A stretch of DNA of 64,000 nt from Rossellomorea aquimaris (GCF_020172085.1 NZ_JAIVAT010000003.1:1766310-1830309); one strand, 5' to 3'. Counted from the first letter of the stretch, positions 38,672 through 48,034 are shown. A program made the numbers and translations. The notes: generated from the letters alone by a model not told the origin.

Positions 38672-39058
38672 TTAATTCAACTCCATAATGCGAAGGATGA
38701 GTCCCGTGATCATTAGTGTAATATAGGCTGTGAAAAAAAAGAGGAAGTTTACTCGCCAGAACCCCCTCAATACTTTTGGGTAGTTAATTTCTCCCTTCGC
38801 CTTCCAATACATAATCGCAAACAGGACCCCGATGGAACAGATCACGATGAAAATCAACCATAGATAAGATGTCTGCCAAATGGCTATGACAATAAAGTGA
38901 ACCGAGACGATCAATAGAAAGGTGGTAATATCGATAGCGATATGGACCGCTTTCCGATGGCTCTTCATGATTTCCTTAGCAAGAATGAAGCTAATGAAAT
39001 ATCCCAAAAACGGGATCATAACGAAAATGGCTATGATCGTAGAAAAAACGGATGCCAT
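38672..39058 (-). CDS. DUF3397 integral membrane protein
   Basis: 128 residues with four hydrophobic segments (about 7-27, 38-60, 65-84, 103-125). It matches the DUF3397 family of small Bacillaceae membrane proteins usually found beside bshC. No catalytic motif is visible; function unknown. GGGGGG precedes the ATG and it starts 1 bp after panE, so the two are co-transcribed. Confidence 0.85.
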   Translation of the reverse strand: MASVFSTIIAIFVMIPFLGYFISFILAKEIMKSHRKAVHIAIDITTFLLIVSVHFIVIAIWQTSYLWLIFIVICSIGVLFAIMYWKAKGEINYPKVLRGFWRVNFLFFFTAYITLMITGLILRIMELN

Positions 39059-39059
39059 T

Positions 39060-39956
39060 TTATCCCCCCAGACCTTCTGTTTCTATTCCTTTAACTAATC
39101 TGTATAGTAGATTCATGCTGGGTACAAAATGGTGTTCCTTTTCTGCTTTGTCGAGAAGTACGCCTAGTATCGCTTCGATTTCCGTTCTTCTTCCTGATTC
39201 AATATCCTTTAACATGGAAGATCTGTTTTGATAGGTGTTCCTGCAGATCTCGACCACTTTATCGAAAGATATGACCCCTTCCATATGAGGAAACAATAGA
39301 TGTAACTCACGGAATAAATCCTTCTGTACTTGATGTAAATACGGATTTTCAACCACTCTTCCATTTACCACACCGGTGAGGGCAGTCAAAGGATTGATCA
39401 AAACATTGATAAAAAGTTTGGTCAGGAGCATTTTTTCGAAATCGGGTTGGATTGAAAAAGGGAATGAATGGGCACTCTGTGATACTACTTCTTCTACCAC
39501 ACCCCAATTCCCTCTAATTAAGGCAATATTAGTCCCTGCTTCTCCTAAATGATGAACGGTATCATCATTCTCTCTCATGGACCCATGTTCAACTGAGCCG
39601 GCAATCAAATGACGATGCGGCAATGTTTTTACCCATTCGACATGAGCTATCCCGTTTTGGACAAATAGAAGGGGACGATCGGGATGAAATTTCAAAAGAA
39701 TGTTTTCTAGTGATGCGAGGTCATATTCCTTCACAGCTACAATTCCTAGGTCATATTCCGGCTTTGCCTCTATTTGTTTAACAGCCTTTACCTTTGTATT
39801 GATTGTTGAACCATCTCTATGTATAGTAACTCCATTGGTTAACAGTGAGCTGACCTGAGAGTCTCGCCTTACAATTAGGGTGACATCGAATAAACGGCCC
39901 AAATAACCGGCAAATAAAAGACCCAGCGCCCCTCCTCCAAAGATTCCTATTTTCAT
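39060..39956 (-). CDS. panE: 2-dehydropantoate 2-reductase (YlbQ)
   Basis: NADPH-dependent ketopantoate reductase of pantothenate synthesis. ATG 39956 (MKIGIFGGGALGLLFAGYLG) has GAAGGGG upstream; the longer open frame is rejected. 298-299 residues with an N-terminal Rossmann motif GGGALG and the substrate-domain segments KLFINVLINPLTALTGVVNG (catalytic Lys) and SSMLKDIESGRRTEIEAI. B. subtilis has two such genes; this position matches ylbQ. Confidence 0.94.
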   Translation of the reverse strand: MKIGIFGGGALGLLFAGYLGRLFDVTLIVRRDSQVSSLLTNGVTIHRDGSTINTKVKAVKQIEAKPEYDLGIVAVKEYDLASLENILLKFHPDRPLLFVQNGIAHVEWVKTLPHRHLIAGSVEHGSMRENDDTVHHLGEAGTNIALIRGNWGVVEEVVSQSAHSFPFSIQPDFEKMLLTKLFINVLINPLTALTGVVNGRVVENPYLHQVQKDLFRELHLLFPHMEGVISFDKVVEICRNTYQNRSSMLKDIESGRRTEIEAILGVLLDKAEKEHHFVPSMNLLYRLVKGIETEGLGG

Positions 39957-40049
39957 AAATACCCCTTCTCCCACTTCATTTAAGAACATTTTACCAAATT
40001 TCCCACATGAAGAAAACGTATAGTCTAAAAGAATCATTCCCCTTAGGTA

Positions 40050-40081
40050 AAGAAAGGGCCCGTTCCAAAGGAACGGACCCT
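40050..40081 (-). terminator. Terminator of the acyl-CoA carboxylase operon
   Basis: Stem AGGGTCCGTTCC / GGAACGGGCCCT followed by TTTCTTT on the minus strand, 14 nt after the carboxyltransferase stop. Confidence 0.85.
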
Positions 40082-40094
40082 GATATTATCACGA

Positions 40095-41636
40095 TCAGAC
40101 AGGATAAACAGGATGTTTCCTCTCGCTGAATTGAACATCCTTCGTTTCATATAAACTATACCGTTGAATTAATACGGAGCGTAATTCATTTGGGGCAGTG
40201 ATTTCATCTACAATTAATTCAGATGCCAACTTGTAAATATCAATATGCTCTTTATATTCTTTTTGTTTTTCTTGTACATATTGTATTCTTTCTTTTGGAT
40301 CTTCTATGGCCTGAATCTTATTGGAATACACAGCATTCACCGCAGCTTCCGGACCCATTACGGCAATTTGCGCAGTTGGAAGAGCAATACATACATCCGG
40401 GTCGAATGCAGGACCAGCCATGGCATATAAACCGGCACCATAAGCCTTTCTGACGATAACAGAAATTTTGGTTACCGTTGCAGAGCTCATGGCAGCGATC
40501 AACTTGGCACCATGACGGATTATTCCTGCTCTTTCCACTTTGGTCCCGATCATGAATCCTGGTACATCTGCAAGGAATAATAACGGGATGTGGAAAGCAT
40601 CACACAGCTGGATGAATTTAGCCCCTTTATCGGCCGAGTCATGGAAAAGGACCCCACCTTTTACTTTAGGTTGATTCGCAATGATTCCGACGACCTTTCC
40701 GTCCAGTCGTCCGAAGCCTGTGATCAATTCAGGAGCGAATAGTTTCTTCATTTCAAAGAAACTTCCTTCATCAATCAACGTATCAATGCAATCATACATA
40801 TTGAATGGGGCGTTTTGATGCTCAGGAATGATGTCCTCTAACAATTTTTCATGTTTAGGGGCAGCTCCATCCACCACTTTCGGCTTGTTTTGATAATTTG
40901 CCGGGAAATAACTTAAATACCTTTTCGCTTCCTCAATCGCTTCCTGTTCGGATGCAGCAAGGAGGTCCCCGCAGCCACTGACGGTACAGTGCATCCTTGC
41001 TCCACCCATTTCTTCAAGTGTCACTTTCTCACCGATGACTTTCTCTGCCATACGGGGAGAGCCCAGGTACATAGATGCATTTCCATCAACCATGATGACG
41101 ATATCACAGAATGCAGGAATGTATGCCCCACCTGCGGCAGATGGCCCGAACAAGATACAGACTTGCGGAACCATCCCAGACATCTTCACTTGGTTATGAA
41201 ATATTTTCCCAGCACCACGTCGATTTGGAAACATATCCAATTGATCGGTGATCCGTGCTCCTGCAGAATCCACTAAATAGAAGATAGGCACCTTTAAATT
41301 CAATGCAGTCTCTTGAATTCGGATGATCTTCTCTACAGTCCTTGCACCCCAGGAGCCGGCCTTCACAGTAGAGTCATTGGCCATGACACACACAGTCTGA
41401 CCTCCCACTTTCCCGATTGCTGTAACCACTCCATCAGCTGGCAAGTCACCTGCCTTATTGTTCGCAAACATCCCGTCTTCCTGATAATCTCCATTGTCAA
41501 ATAATTGTTGAAGTCGATCACGAACAAACATTTTTTTCTGTTCTTTCAACTTCTCATGATATTTAGGCTGACCGCCAGACGCTATCCTTTCTCTTGTTTC
41601 CTCAAGAGTATTGATGATCGTTTTGGATGTCGACAT
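40095..41636 (-). CDS. Acyl-CoA carboxylase carboxyltransferase subunit (fused alpha/beta type)
   Basis: 513 residues, propionyl-/methylcrotonyl-type carboxyltransferase: an N-terminal half with the acyl-CoA site (GKVGGQTVCVMANDSTVKAG, SAGARITDQ) and a C-terminal half with the carboxybiotin site (DVPGFMIGTKVERAGIIRHG, KAYGAGLYAMAG). It works with the biotin carboxylase and carrier protein encoded upstream. The acyl-CoA substrate cannot be read from sequence; propionyl-, methylcrotonyl- or acetyl-CoA are possible. It resembles B. subtilis YngE. GGAGGGG precedes the ATG. Confidence 0.93.
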   Translation of the reverse strand: MSTSKTIINTLEETRERIASGGQPKYHEKLKEQKKMFVRDRLQQLFDNGDYQEDGMFANNKAGDLPADGVVTAIGKVGGQTVCVMANDSTVKAGSWGARTVEKIIRIQETALNLKVPIFYLVDSAGARITDQLDMFPNRRGAGKIFHNQVKMSGMVPQVCILFGPSAAGGAYIPAFCDIVIMVDGNASMYLGSPRMAEKVIGEKVTLEEMGGARMHCTVSGCGDLLAASEQEAIEEAKRYLSYFPANYQNKPKVVDGAAPKHEKLLEDIIPEHQNAPFNMYDCIDTLIDEGSFFEMKKLFAPELITGFGRLDGKVVGIIANQPKVKGGVLFHDSADKGAKFIQLCDAFHIPLLFLADVPGFMIGTKVERAGIIRHGAKLIAAMSSATVTKISVIVRKAYGAGLYAMAGPAFDPDVCIALPTAQIAVMGPEAAVNAVYSNKIQAIEDPKERIQYVQEKQKEYKEHIDIYKLASELIVDEITAPNELRSVLIQRYSLYETKDVQFSERKHPVYPV

Positions 41637-41729
41637 ACTATCCCCTCCGTCGTTTTATGTAAACGTATTGGTATCCATCTAGACAAGTCGGAGGTCATAT
41701 ACCTCAGACTTGTCATTAAATGAAAGAGT

Positions 41730-41945
41730 TTATCCTTCGATAACGAGCAATACATCCCCTTCGTTCACGAAATCACCTATATTTACTTTAATTTCCGCCA
41801 CTTTCCCGCCAGCTTCAGCTTCAACAGGAATTTCCATTTTCATTGATTCAAGCATGAGTACAGTATCCCCTGTAGACACTTCCCCACCTTGTTCCACTAA
41901 TACATTTAATACTGTTCCAGCCATTGTTGATGTAATTTCCTTCAT
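41730..41945 (-). CDS. Biotin/lipoyl attachment (biotin carboxyl carrier) protein
   Basis: 71 residues from ATG 41945 ([20 protein letters not shown]), which has GGAGG upstream; an ATG five codons earlier is less well placed. A single biotinyl domain with the biotin-accepting Lys in [10 protein letters not shown]. It carries CO2 between the carboxylase at 42006-43358 and the carboxyltransferase at 40095-41636. Confidence 0.95.
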   Translation of the reverse strand: MKEITSTMAGTVLNVLVEQGGEVSTGDTVLMLESMKMEIPVEAEAGGKVAEIKVNIGDFVNEGDVLLVIEG

Positions 41946-42005
41946 GTGTGATTCCTCCATCTTTATTATATAAAAACTGTATTTTGTAAAGGGAGCACTC
42001 CCTTA

Positions 42006-43358
42006 TCAATGAGTGCGTTTGGCTGTCAAAAAGTCCTGAAGCCATTTCGTCGTGTAAGTACCTTCAATAAAGCCGTTGTCCTCAATGATATCCTTGAATA
42101 GCGTCACATTGGTCTTGACACCTTCAATGCTGACACCATCAAAGAATACCTTCGCTTTATGCAATGCATCATTGCGGTCCCTACCCTTGATGATACATTT
42201 TGAGATCATTGGATCATAGAACGGGGTAACCTTGTTTCCTTCTTCGTATCCGCTATCGATACGGACACCCTCTCCTTCGCCCCATTTCAACACATTTAAT
42301 TGGCCTGGAGAAGGGTAAAAAGTCTTTGGATCTTCTGCATAAATCCTGAATTCAATCGCGTGACCGTGATGAAGGATCTCCTCCTGCTTGCATAAAGGAA
42401 GGGGCTTCCCGTCCGCAACAAGCAGCTGCCATTTCACAAGGTCAAGACCTGTGATCGTTTCAGTGACCGGATGCTCTACCTGCAGACGTGTATTCATTTC
42501 AAGAAAATAAAAATTCTCCTCTTCGTCTACGATAAATTCCACGGTTCCTGCGTTCGTGTATCCCACTGCCTTTCCAGCCTGCACAGCAGCTGCAAACATT
42601 CGCTCTTTTGTTTCATGAGAAAGGTCAGGAGAAGGTGATTCTTCAATCACTTTCTGATTTCTCCGTTGAACAGAACAATTACGTTCGAACAGATGAACCA
42701 GGTTGCCGTGTTGATCCCCGAAGATTTGCACTTCTATGTGTCTCGCATTCTCAATACATTTCTCTAGAAAGACTTCTTCTTTCCCAAAATAGGCTTTTGC
42801 ACGATTTTTAGTAGAGTCGAAGCTTTGAACGAGCGCTTGCTCATTTTCACAGCGGATCATACCAATTCCACCGCCGCCCCCACTTGCTTTCAACATGACG
42901 GGGTAACCGATCGCCAGGGCAACTTCCTTGGCTGCATCAATGGTACCTACCCCACCTTCGCTTCCAGGCACTACAGGAACTGACGCTTCCTGCATTACCT
43001 TTCTCGCCTCTACCTTATCCCCCATCTTGTCGATGATGTCATGGGCGGGACCGATAAACGTAATACCCGCTTCTGTCACCGCCTTCGCAAAGGCAGCATT
43101 TTCAGATAGTAATCCATATCCAGGATGGATTCCGTCCACCTTTTCCTTCTTAGCTACATCGAGTATATTCTCCACTACCAAGTATGAACGATTTACTTGT
43201 GATTCACCTATGCGGTATGCGACATCCGCTTCTTTCACAAAGGGCATATCCTGATCTGCATCGGAATATACCGCGACTGTTTGAATGTTTAATTGTTTAC
43301 ATGTTTTGATGATTCTAGAAGCGATTTCTCCCCTGTTTGCAATTAGTATCTTCTGCAC
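42006..43358 (-). CDS. Biotin carboxylase subunit of acyl-CoA carboxylase
   Basis: 450 residues from GTG 43358 (MQKILIANRGEIASRIIKTC). GGGGAG lies 7 nt upstream of this GTG and downstream of the alternative ATG 43385. Domains: BC N-domain, ATP-grasp (KASGGGGGIGM), and BC C-domain (GHAIEFRIYAEDP; the motif usually ends with catalytic Arg in R.YEEGN-type contexts). Second biotin carboxylase by type, separate from the AccBC pair expected elsewhere. First gene of the operon; a cre site lies 80 bp upstream. Confidence 0.95.
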   Translation of the reverse strand: MQKILIANRGEIASRIIKTCKQLNIQTVAVYSDADQDMPFVKEADVAYRIGESQVNRSYLVVENILDVAKKEKVDGIHPGYGLLSENAAFAKAVTEAGITFIGPAHDIIDKMGDKVEARKVMQEASVPVVPGSEGGVGTIDAAKEVALAIGYPVMLKASGGGGGIGMIRCENEQALVQSFDSTKNRAKAYFGKEEVFLEKCIENARHIEVQIFGDQHGNLVHLFERNCSVQRRNQKVIEESPSPDLSHETKERMFAAAVQAGKAVGYTNAGTVEFIVDEEENFYFLEMNTRLQVEHPVTETITGLDLVKWQLLVADGKPLPLCKQEEILHHGHAIEFRIYAEDPKTFYPSPGQLNVLKWGEGEGVRIDSGYEEGNKVTPFYDPMISKCIIKGRDRNDALHKAKVFFDGVSIEGVKTNVTLFKDIIEDNGFIEGTYTTKWLQDFLTAKRTH

Positions 43359-43437
43359 AATCTCTCCCCTTTCATAACAGAACATATCTGTTCTTAGTAC
43401 GAATTCTACAAAAATCGTCGAAATCCTTCTTCTCTAT

Positions 43438-43451
43438 TGTAAACGTTTTCT
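43438..43451. promoter_or_regulatory. Catabolite-responsive element (cre) for CcpA
   Basis: TGTAAACGTTTTCT fits the CcpA consensus TGWAARCGYTWNCW at every position. It lies between the divergent carboxylase operon and ylbP, 80 bp upstream of the carboxylase GTG. Glucose repression of an acyl-CoA catabolic operon would make sense. Confidence 0.75.
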
Positions 43452-43590
43452 TATTTAAGTGCAGAATTTTTTGTATTTTTGTTATATAATAATAATAAAT
43501 ATAGACTCTAAGAAAAGAGTCAACCGAAAAAGACAAAGCACTCATCATGTTTTCCCAGAATTATTTTTCAGCATTATAGGAGGTCATACG

Positions 43591-44067
43591 ATGGCAGTTA
43601 AAGTAGAAAAGTTAAAAGTGAATTATAAAACTCTGGAAGAGTTTAAGAAATTTAAAGAATATGGTGTCCAAGAATTATCCATGCTTGAAGACTTGCAGGC
43701 AAATATTATCGAAAACGACAGTGAATCACCATTTTACGGTATTTATTTCGGTGATACCCTGGTTGCTAGAATGAGCTTATATCAACGGAATGCCCGATTC
43801 GATCAATACTTCGATCCTCCCCAGAATTATCTGGAGCTATGGAAGCTTGAAGTATTACCAAAATATCAAAACAAGAACTACGGGAAAGCTCTAGTGGAGT
43901 TTGCCAAAAACTTCGGTTTGCCGATCAAGACAAACTCCCGCATCAAATCCCAAGGATTTTGGGAAAAAATGGGCTTTGAAGCTGTCACATACGAAGTGGA
44001 AAGAGATTTAGGAGAAAACCCTTATGTCTGGTTCCCTGAAGGTGTAAAAGAACAAAAAATCAGTTAA
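43591..44067 (+). CDS. ylbP: GNAT-family N-acetyltransferase YlbP
   Basis: 158 residues from ATG 43591 (MAVKVEKLKVNYKTLEEFKK), preceded by AGGAGG; the frame is open 44 codons further upstream without a start context. GNAT fold with the acetyl-CoA loop region LEVLPKYQNKNYGKALVEFA. Close to B. subtilis YlbP; substrate unknown. Transcribed opposite to its neighbours and closed by a shared terminator with rsfA. Confidence 0.93.
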   Translation: MAVKVEKLKVNYKTLEEFKKFKEYGVQELSMLEDLQANIIENDSESPFYGIYFGDTLVARMSLYQRNARFDQYFDPPQNYLELWKLEVLPKYQNKNYGKALVEFAKNFGLPIKTNSRIKSQGFWEKMGFEAVTYEVERDLGENPYVWFPEGVKEQKIS

Positions 44068-44070
44068 CAC

Positions 44071-44111
44071 AAAAAAAGGCTTGCTCAAATATTGTTGAGT
44101 CAGCCTTTTTT
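44071..44111. terminator. Bidirectional terminator between ylbP and rsfA
   Basis: Stem AAAGGCT..CTCAA / TTGAG..AGCCTTTTTT with A- and T-tracts on opposite sides, lying between convergent genes. Confidence 0.85.
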
Positions 44112-44115
44112 CACT

Positions 44116-44727
44116 TTATTTATTCAACCTTTGTAAGTTTCCGTTTTTATCCATCTGGAATTTCACTTTGTCCTCGTTCCCTTGAAGTAATGCCATTTTT
44201 CTAGCTTTTTCAAAGATAGCTAATAATGATTTGTGATCTTCTTCCAGGAGATTGAATTTTTCTTCATATTCTCTCAACTCCTCTTCCGCTTCTTTGAGCT
44301 TATCCTGGAGTTGTGAAATTTGTTCAGACAGCTGACTGTTTTCATTCCTTACTGCCTCTTCGTTTCGAACGGCTTCTTCCGCTTTTTGGAGATACTGTAT
44401 CATACTTCCCATAGAAAATGCTTCAGGAGCTTCCGATGTACTCTCTACCTTTGGAATTTCCTGTTTTCCTTCAAACACCTTCGCTGATGGTGAGTGCTTT
44501 TTAGTTTGTTTTCTTTGTTTTTTGGCAAGTTCGATTCCCGACTTATACTGTTTACGGACAAACGAATTCCAACGAAAGCCGCATGCCGCCGATGTTCTGG
44601 ATAGTTTTTTTCCTACTTCATCAAACGCCTGCAGCTGAGTTCCTCCTTCGCGTATGTGACGCAATACCACTTCAGCTAATAATACATCTTCATCCTGGCT
44701 CCAAGCATCTTGTCTATTTGAAGACAT
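44116..44727 (-). CDS. rsfA: Prespore-specific transcriptional regulator RsfA (YlbO family)
   Basis: 203 residues from ATG 44727 ([20 protein letters not shown]), chosen because GGAGGG is 7 nt upstream. N-terminal Myb/SANT-like DNA-binding domain ([19 protein letters not shown] to [13 protein letters not shown]), low-complexity linker, and a long C-terminal coiled coil (about residues 110-185). RsfA tunes sigma-F gene expression in B. subtilis. Confidence 0.92.
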   Translation of the reverse strand: MSSNRQDAWSQDEDVLLAEVVLRHIREGGTQLQAFDEVGKKLSRTSAACGFRWNSFVRKQYKSGIELAKKQRKQTKKHSPSAKVFEGKQEIPKVESTSEAPEAFSMGSMIQYLQKAEEAVRNEEAVRNENSQLSEQISQLQDKLKEAEEELREYEEKFNLLEEDHKSLLAIFEKARKMALLQGNEDKVKFQMDKNGNLQRLNK

Positions 44728-44812
44728 TTCCATCCCTCCTGTTTGATCAGTTTCTCCATACATATGCTCTTACTAGAGAAGATAGAATCAGCATCACTCT
44801 TTTTTACATATA

Positions 44813-44845
44813 AAGAAAAAGAACAGGCCAATATCTCACCTGCTC
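44813..44845 (-). terminator. Probable terminator of the enoyl-CoA hydratase gene
   Basis: GAGCAGG / CCTGTTC stem (one G-U pair) followed by TTTTTC on the minus strand, 19 nt after the stop. Confidence 0.6.
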
Positions 44846-44863
44846 CACTCGGAAATACTCTAT

Positions 44864-45619
44864 TTAGTTCAGGAATTCTTCTACAGCTTCATGATGTTCA
44901 TCACGTGCCCATAGCTTTGAGCACCTTTGAATTTCACTTAAAATATTTCTCTCTATTCTTTCCTTATCCCATTTAGCAAGAAGTTGACATTTATATGCTG
45001 CCAAGACCCCTATAGATTTCGATGAGATCATGTTAAACAGCGGACTTTCCTCCAATGGGACATTGTGATCCACTACTTCATCTATAAATCCCAAATCAAA
45101 TAGTGCTTCTGCGTGTTCCAATCGTGCTGTCATTAAAAGAGAAAGCGCCTTTGATGCCGGGAGTCTTTCAAGGAGCAAGGTCCCTCCTCCCCATCCGGTA
45201 GTGATGGCAAGATTTCCTTGTACAAATCCCAGTTTCGCGTTTGTTTTCGCAATTCTGAAGTCACACGCAGTAGCGATTTCGCACCCACCGCCAACCGCAG
45301 TCCCATTAATGAAAGCGATTGTAGGTTTCGGCAAAAAGGCAAGCCTCGTAAGAAGTCCGCCCATTTTACTAAGCATGCCATAACTCTCTGTTTCTGTTTT
45401 GAGATTGTGAAATTGTGATAAATCACCACCGGAACAAAAAGCACGATCACCACTTCCAGTTATCACAAGAGCCTTTACATGATCGTTATGAACACTCTCT
45501 TCCAATGCCTTCTCAAGTCCATCCATCACTTCATAGCTCACTGCATTTCGCTTTTCAGGTCGATTGATGATAAACTTCAATATTCCATCAGCATTCATAT
45601 GTATTAAATATTCTCCCAA
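44864..45619 (-). CDS. Enoyl-CoA hydratase/isomerase family protein
   Basis: 251-residue crotonase-fold protein. Oxyanion-hole segments are GSGDRAFCSGGDLSQF and NGTAVGGGCEIATACDFRIA; one Glu of the usual hydratase pair is visible in GGGCEIA. This suggests beta-oxidation or branched-chain acyl-CoA chemistry, but it could be an isomerase or a 3-hydroxyisobutyryl-CoA hydrolase. Start is TTG 45619 with GGGGGG upstream. Inserted between rpmF and rsfA, where B. subtilis has no such gene as I recall. Confidence 0.88.
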   Translation of the reverse strand: MGEYLIHMNADGILKFIINRPEKRNAVSYEVMDGLEKALEESVHNDHVKALVITGSGDRAFCSGGDLSQFHNLKTETESYGMLSKMGGLLTRLAFLPKPTIAFINGTAVGGGCEIATACDFRIAKTNAKLGFVQGNLAITTGWGGGTLLLERLPASKALSLLMTARLEHAEALFDLGFIDEVVDHNVPLEESPLFNMISSKSIGVLAAYKCQLLAKWDKERIERNILSEIQRCSKLWARDEHHEAVEEFLN

Positions 45620-45694
45620 TTTGATCCCCCCTATTTTTCTTACTTATAGTGTATGGTTTTCCCCTTTGGTTGAACAGGCATTTCTTCTTAAAAA

Positions 45695-45734
45695 CAAAAA
45701 AAGCGTGAAGAGCCATGGTCTCTTCACGCTTTTA
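45695..45734. terminator. Terminator of ylbN-rpmF
   Basis: Perfect stem AAAGCGTGAAGAG / CTCTTCACGCTTT with a TTTTTTTG run on the minus strand, about 14 nt after the rpmF stop. Confidence 0.92.
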
Positions 45735-45748
45735 TGCGCTGTAAACGA

Positions 45749-45922
45749 TTATTTGTTTACAACTTCTTTTCCTTTATACGTTCCGCACTCTTTACAAACA
45801 CGGTGTGCTAGTTTCATTTCACCACAGTTTGGGCATGCTACCATACCAGGTACACGTAGTTTGAAGTGTGTACGACGTTGTCTTTTTGCTGTTTTAGAAG
45901 TTCTTCTAAAAGGTACTGCCAT
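45749..45922 (-). CDS. rpmF: 50S ribosomal protein L32
   Basis: 57 residues from ATG 45922 ([19 protein letters not shown]) with AAGGAGG upstream. Zinc-ribbon form with two CxxC pairs (CPNC and CKEC), so it is the zinc-binding paralogue type. Downstream of ylbN, the common bacterial pairing. Confidence 0.98.
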   Translation of the reverse strand: MAVPFRRTSKTAKRQRRTHFKLRVPGMVACPNCGEMKLAHRVCKECGTYKGKEVVNK

Positions 45923-45986
45923 TCTTCCCACCTCCTTAAAAGAGATTCATACTCATTATGAAGCCAGTCGGACTGGTACTTCGCTT

Positions 45987-46529
45987 TTAAGAGTTCTTGT
46001 TTTGATCAAGAAGTTTCGCTAAGTCAGCGAGTCGAGGATCCACTTTCTTCTCTTCCTCTTCTTCGACTCCATGAGCTTGTTCTTCCGTCATCACTTCCCA
46101 GTTCTTACCGGAAGGCATCTCATCTTGTTCTCTCGCTTCATCGCTGATTACTTGCATTGGAATCTCAAGTAACAGCAATTCTCTGATAGCCGGTTTTAAA
46201 TCAATAACATCACCTTGTATACGATGTACTTCCTCTTCCTCATACTGATCATAATCAGCCTCATTAAGAAGATACGTCTCAATCGTATGAATGTCAACTG
46301 GTAAATCAACATCCACAAGGGTTCTTGAGCAAGGTAACACTAACTTCCCTTCTATATGAAGATGAAAAGTGACACGGTTTGAACCGATATCAGCCTTTCC
46401 AGACACTCGAATAGGTGAGACTTCTATAATTTGGGGATCGACTTCTTTCAGTTCATCCAAATTAATTGTTTCGTCTATGGAAAGTCCCTTGTCTCTAAAT
46501 TTTTGTAATTGTATTATTGACCATTTCAA
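45987..46529 (-). CDS. ylbN: YceD/DUF177 family protein YlbN
   Basis: 180 residues. TTG 46529 (MKWSIIQLQKFRDKGLSIDE) lies 6-7 nt after GAGGTG and matches the family N-terminus; the GTG and ATG 2-3 codons upstream overlap the ribosome site. The DUF177 core is VTFHLHIEGKLVLPCSRTL; the C-terminal third is acidic. In plants and bacteria the family is tied to 23S rRNA maturation. Co-transcribed with rpmF from the promoter just upstream. Confidence 0.92.
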   Translation of the reverse strand: MKWSIIQLQKFRDKGLSIDETINLDELKEVDPQIIEVSPIRVSGKADIGSNRVTFHLHIEGKLVLPCSRTLVDVDLPVDIHTIETYLLNEADYDQYEEEEVHRIQGDVIDLKPAIRELLLLEIPMQVISDEAREQDEMPSGKNWEVMTEEQAHGVEEEEEKKVDPRLADLAKLLDQNKNS

Positions 46530-46556
46530 TGTCATCACCTCAAGGCAACAAAGGTA

Positions 46557-46585
46557 ATTATAGCTTTCATAATACCGTTTGTCAA
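46557..46585 (-). promoter_or_regulatory. Consensus sigma-A promoter of ylbN-rpmF
   Basis: Minus strand: perfect TTGACA (46580-46585) and perfect TATAAT (46557-46562) separated by 17 bp, about 28 nt upstream of the ylbN start. Confidence 0.9.
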
Positions 46586-46767
46586 TATTTTTTCTTTACA
46601 CTCTTTTTAACCATAGTGTTGTCATTATAACGTTTAATGAGGAGGCCTTTCAAATATTTTATAACATTCGTTATGATTCTTTCAAAAAAGGGGAGAATTT
46701 ATATCATTTCCTTATATAATGAACATAATAAGCACGAATTAAGCATTAGAAAGGATGTGGGAATAAC

Positions 46768-47979
46768 ATGAGAGCCACAGGTGTGGTAGTAGAATATAAT
46801 CCCTTCCATAATGGACATTTACATCATTTAAGAGCGACTCGCACTGCAACGGGTGCAGATATTGTGGTGGCGGTGATGAGTGGACATTTCCTCCAACGGG
46901 GAGAGCCTGCACTTGTTTCCAAATGGTCCCGAACAAAAATGGCTTTAGATGCCGGGGTGGACGTGGTGATCGAGCTCCCTTATAGCTTTGCCACACAACA
47001 TGCGGAAATCTTTTCAAGGGGAGCCATTGCGCTTTTAGATCAAATTGGATGTGAAAGCTTCTGCTTTGGAAGCGAGGACGGAGATATTGAAGCCTTCTCC
47101 AATACACTTCGCTTTATCAAGTCCAATCAAGAGCAATACGATCAATACATAAGGGAATTCATCCAAGAAGGAATGAGCTATCCATCGGCACTTGCCGATG
47201 CATTCAAAAAGTTAGGAAATCAAGAATCTGTCATCGATCTAAGTAAACCAAACAATATTCTGGGATTTCACTATATGGAGGCAAGAGATCTCCTGTCATC
47301 ATCTCTCAAGGCGTATACCATTACGCGTGAATCCGCAGGGTACCATGATGAACACTTTGCTTCACCTTCGATTGCCAGTGCGACCAGTATTCGCAAAAGT
47401 ATATTTAACACCGATGATCAACATGAGATCAGTTCTTATCTTCCAGAAAGTTCTGTAAAAGAACTGGATAAATATGTACACGAATTTGGTGAATTTCATA
47501 GATGGGAGAACTATTGGACTATGCTTCAATTCAAACTTCTCTCCTCTTCAAAAGATGAATTGAGAGACATATATGAAATTGAAGAAGGTATTGAAAATCG
47601 GATGGTAGAGTATGCAAGACACTCTCTTTGCTTCGAAGAATTCATGATTAAGCTTAAGACAAAGCGATATACGTGGACACGTCTCCAACGAATGCTCCTT
47701 CATATTTTAACCGATACGCATAAAGAAGATATGCGAGAGAGACACGTTGCCCCCGGGTATATACGCCTGTTGGGTATGAATGAGAGAGGCAGGGAATTTA
47801 TCCGAATGCAGAAAAAGAACTTGTCCCTTCCACTGATCAGTAAGCTTTCAAGTGCGGACCCACGATCAATAAAATTAGATGTCAAGGCTGCTGAAATTTA
47901 TTCATTAGGTTTGCATGATCCTGCTTCGCGGAAAAAACTGCTGACCAAGGAATGGTCCCAGCCACCTATCATAATCTAG
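46768..47979 (+). CDS. tmcAL: tRNA(Met) cytidine acetate ligase TmcAL (YlbM)
   Basis: 403-residue nucleotidyltransferase-fold enzyme that makes N4-acetylcytidine at the wobble base of elongator tRNA-Met from acetate and ATP. The N-terminal motif VEYNPFHNGHLHHL (HxGH type) and SATSIRKSIF are diagnostic. AAAGGATG precedes the ATG. Divergent from ylbN, convergent with ylbL. A TATAAT at 46715-46720 may be its -10 box, but no -35 is visible. Confidence 0.95.
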   Translation: MRATGVVVEYNPFHNGHLHHLRATRTATGADIVVAVMSGHFLQRGEPALVSKWSRTKMALDAGVDVVIELPYSFATQHAEIFSRGAIALLDQIGCESFCFGSEDGDIEAFSNTLRFIKSNQEQYDQYIREFIQEGMSYPSALADAFKKLGNQESVIDLSKPNNILGFHYMEARDLLSSSLKAYTITRESAGYHDEHFASPSIASATSIRKSIFNTDDQHEISSYLPESSVKELDKYVHEFGEFHRWENYWTMLQFKLLSSSKDELRDIYEIEEGIENRMVEYARHSLCFEEFMIKLKTKRYTWTRLQRMLLHILTDTHKEDMRERHVAPGYIRLLGMNERGREFIRMQKKNLSLPLISKLSSADPRSIKLDVKAAEIYSLGLHDPASRKKLLTKEWSQPPIII

Positions 47980-47996
47980 CCAATCATAGCTCCTAA

Positions 47997-48033
47997 ACAA
48001 AGAGACTGCCCTTCATTTAAGGCAGTCTCTTTG
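47997..48033. terminator. Bidirectional terminator between tmcAL and ylbL
   Basis: Stem ACAAAGAGACTGCC / GGCAGTCTCTTTGT between convergent genes; T-rich on the plus-strand side. Confidence 0.88.
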
Positions 48034-48034
48034 T

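Noticed and set aside
46715..46720. TATAAT as promoter of tmcAL
   Set aside because: No -35 hexamer at 16-18 bp; kept only as a remark in the gene entry.
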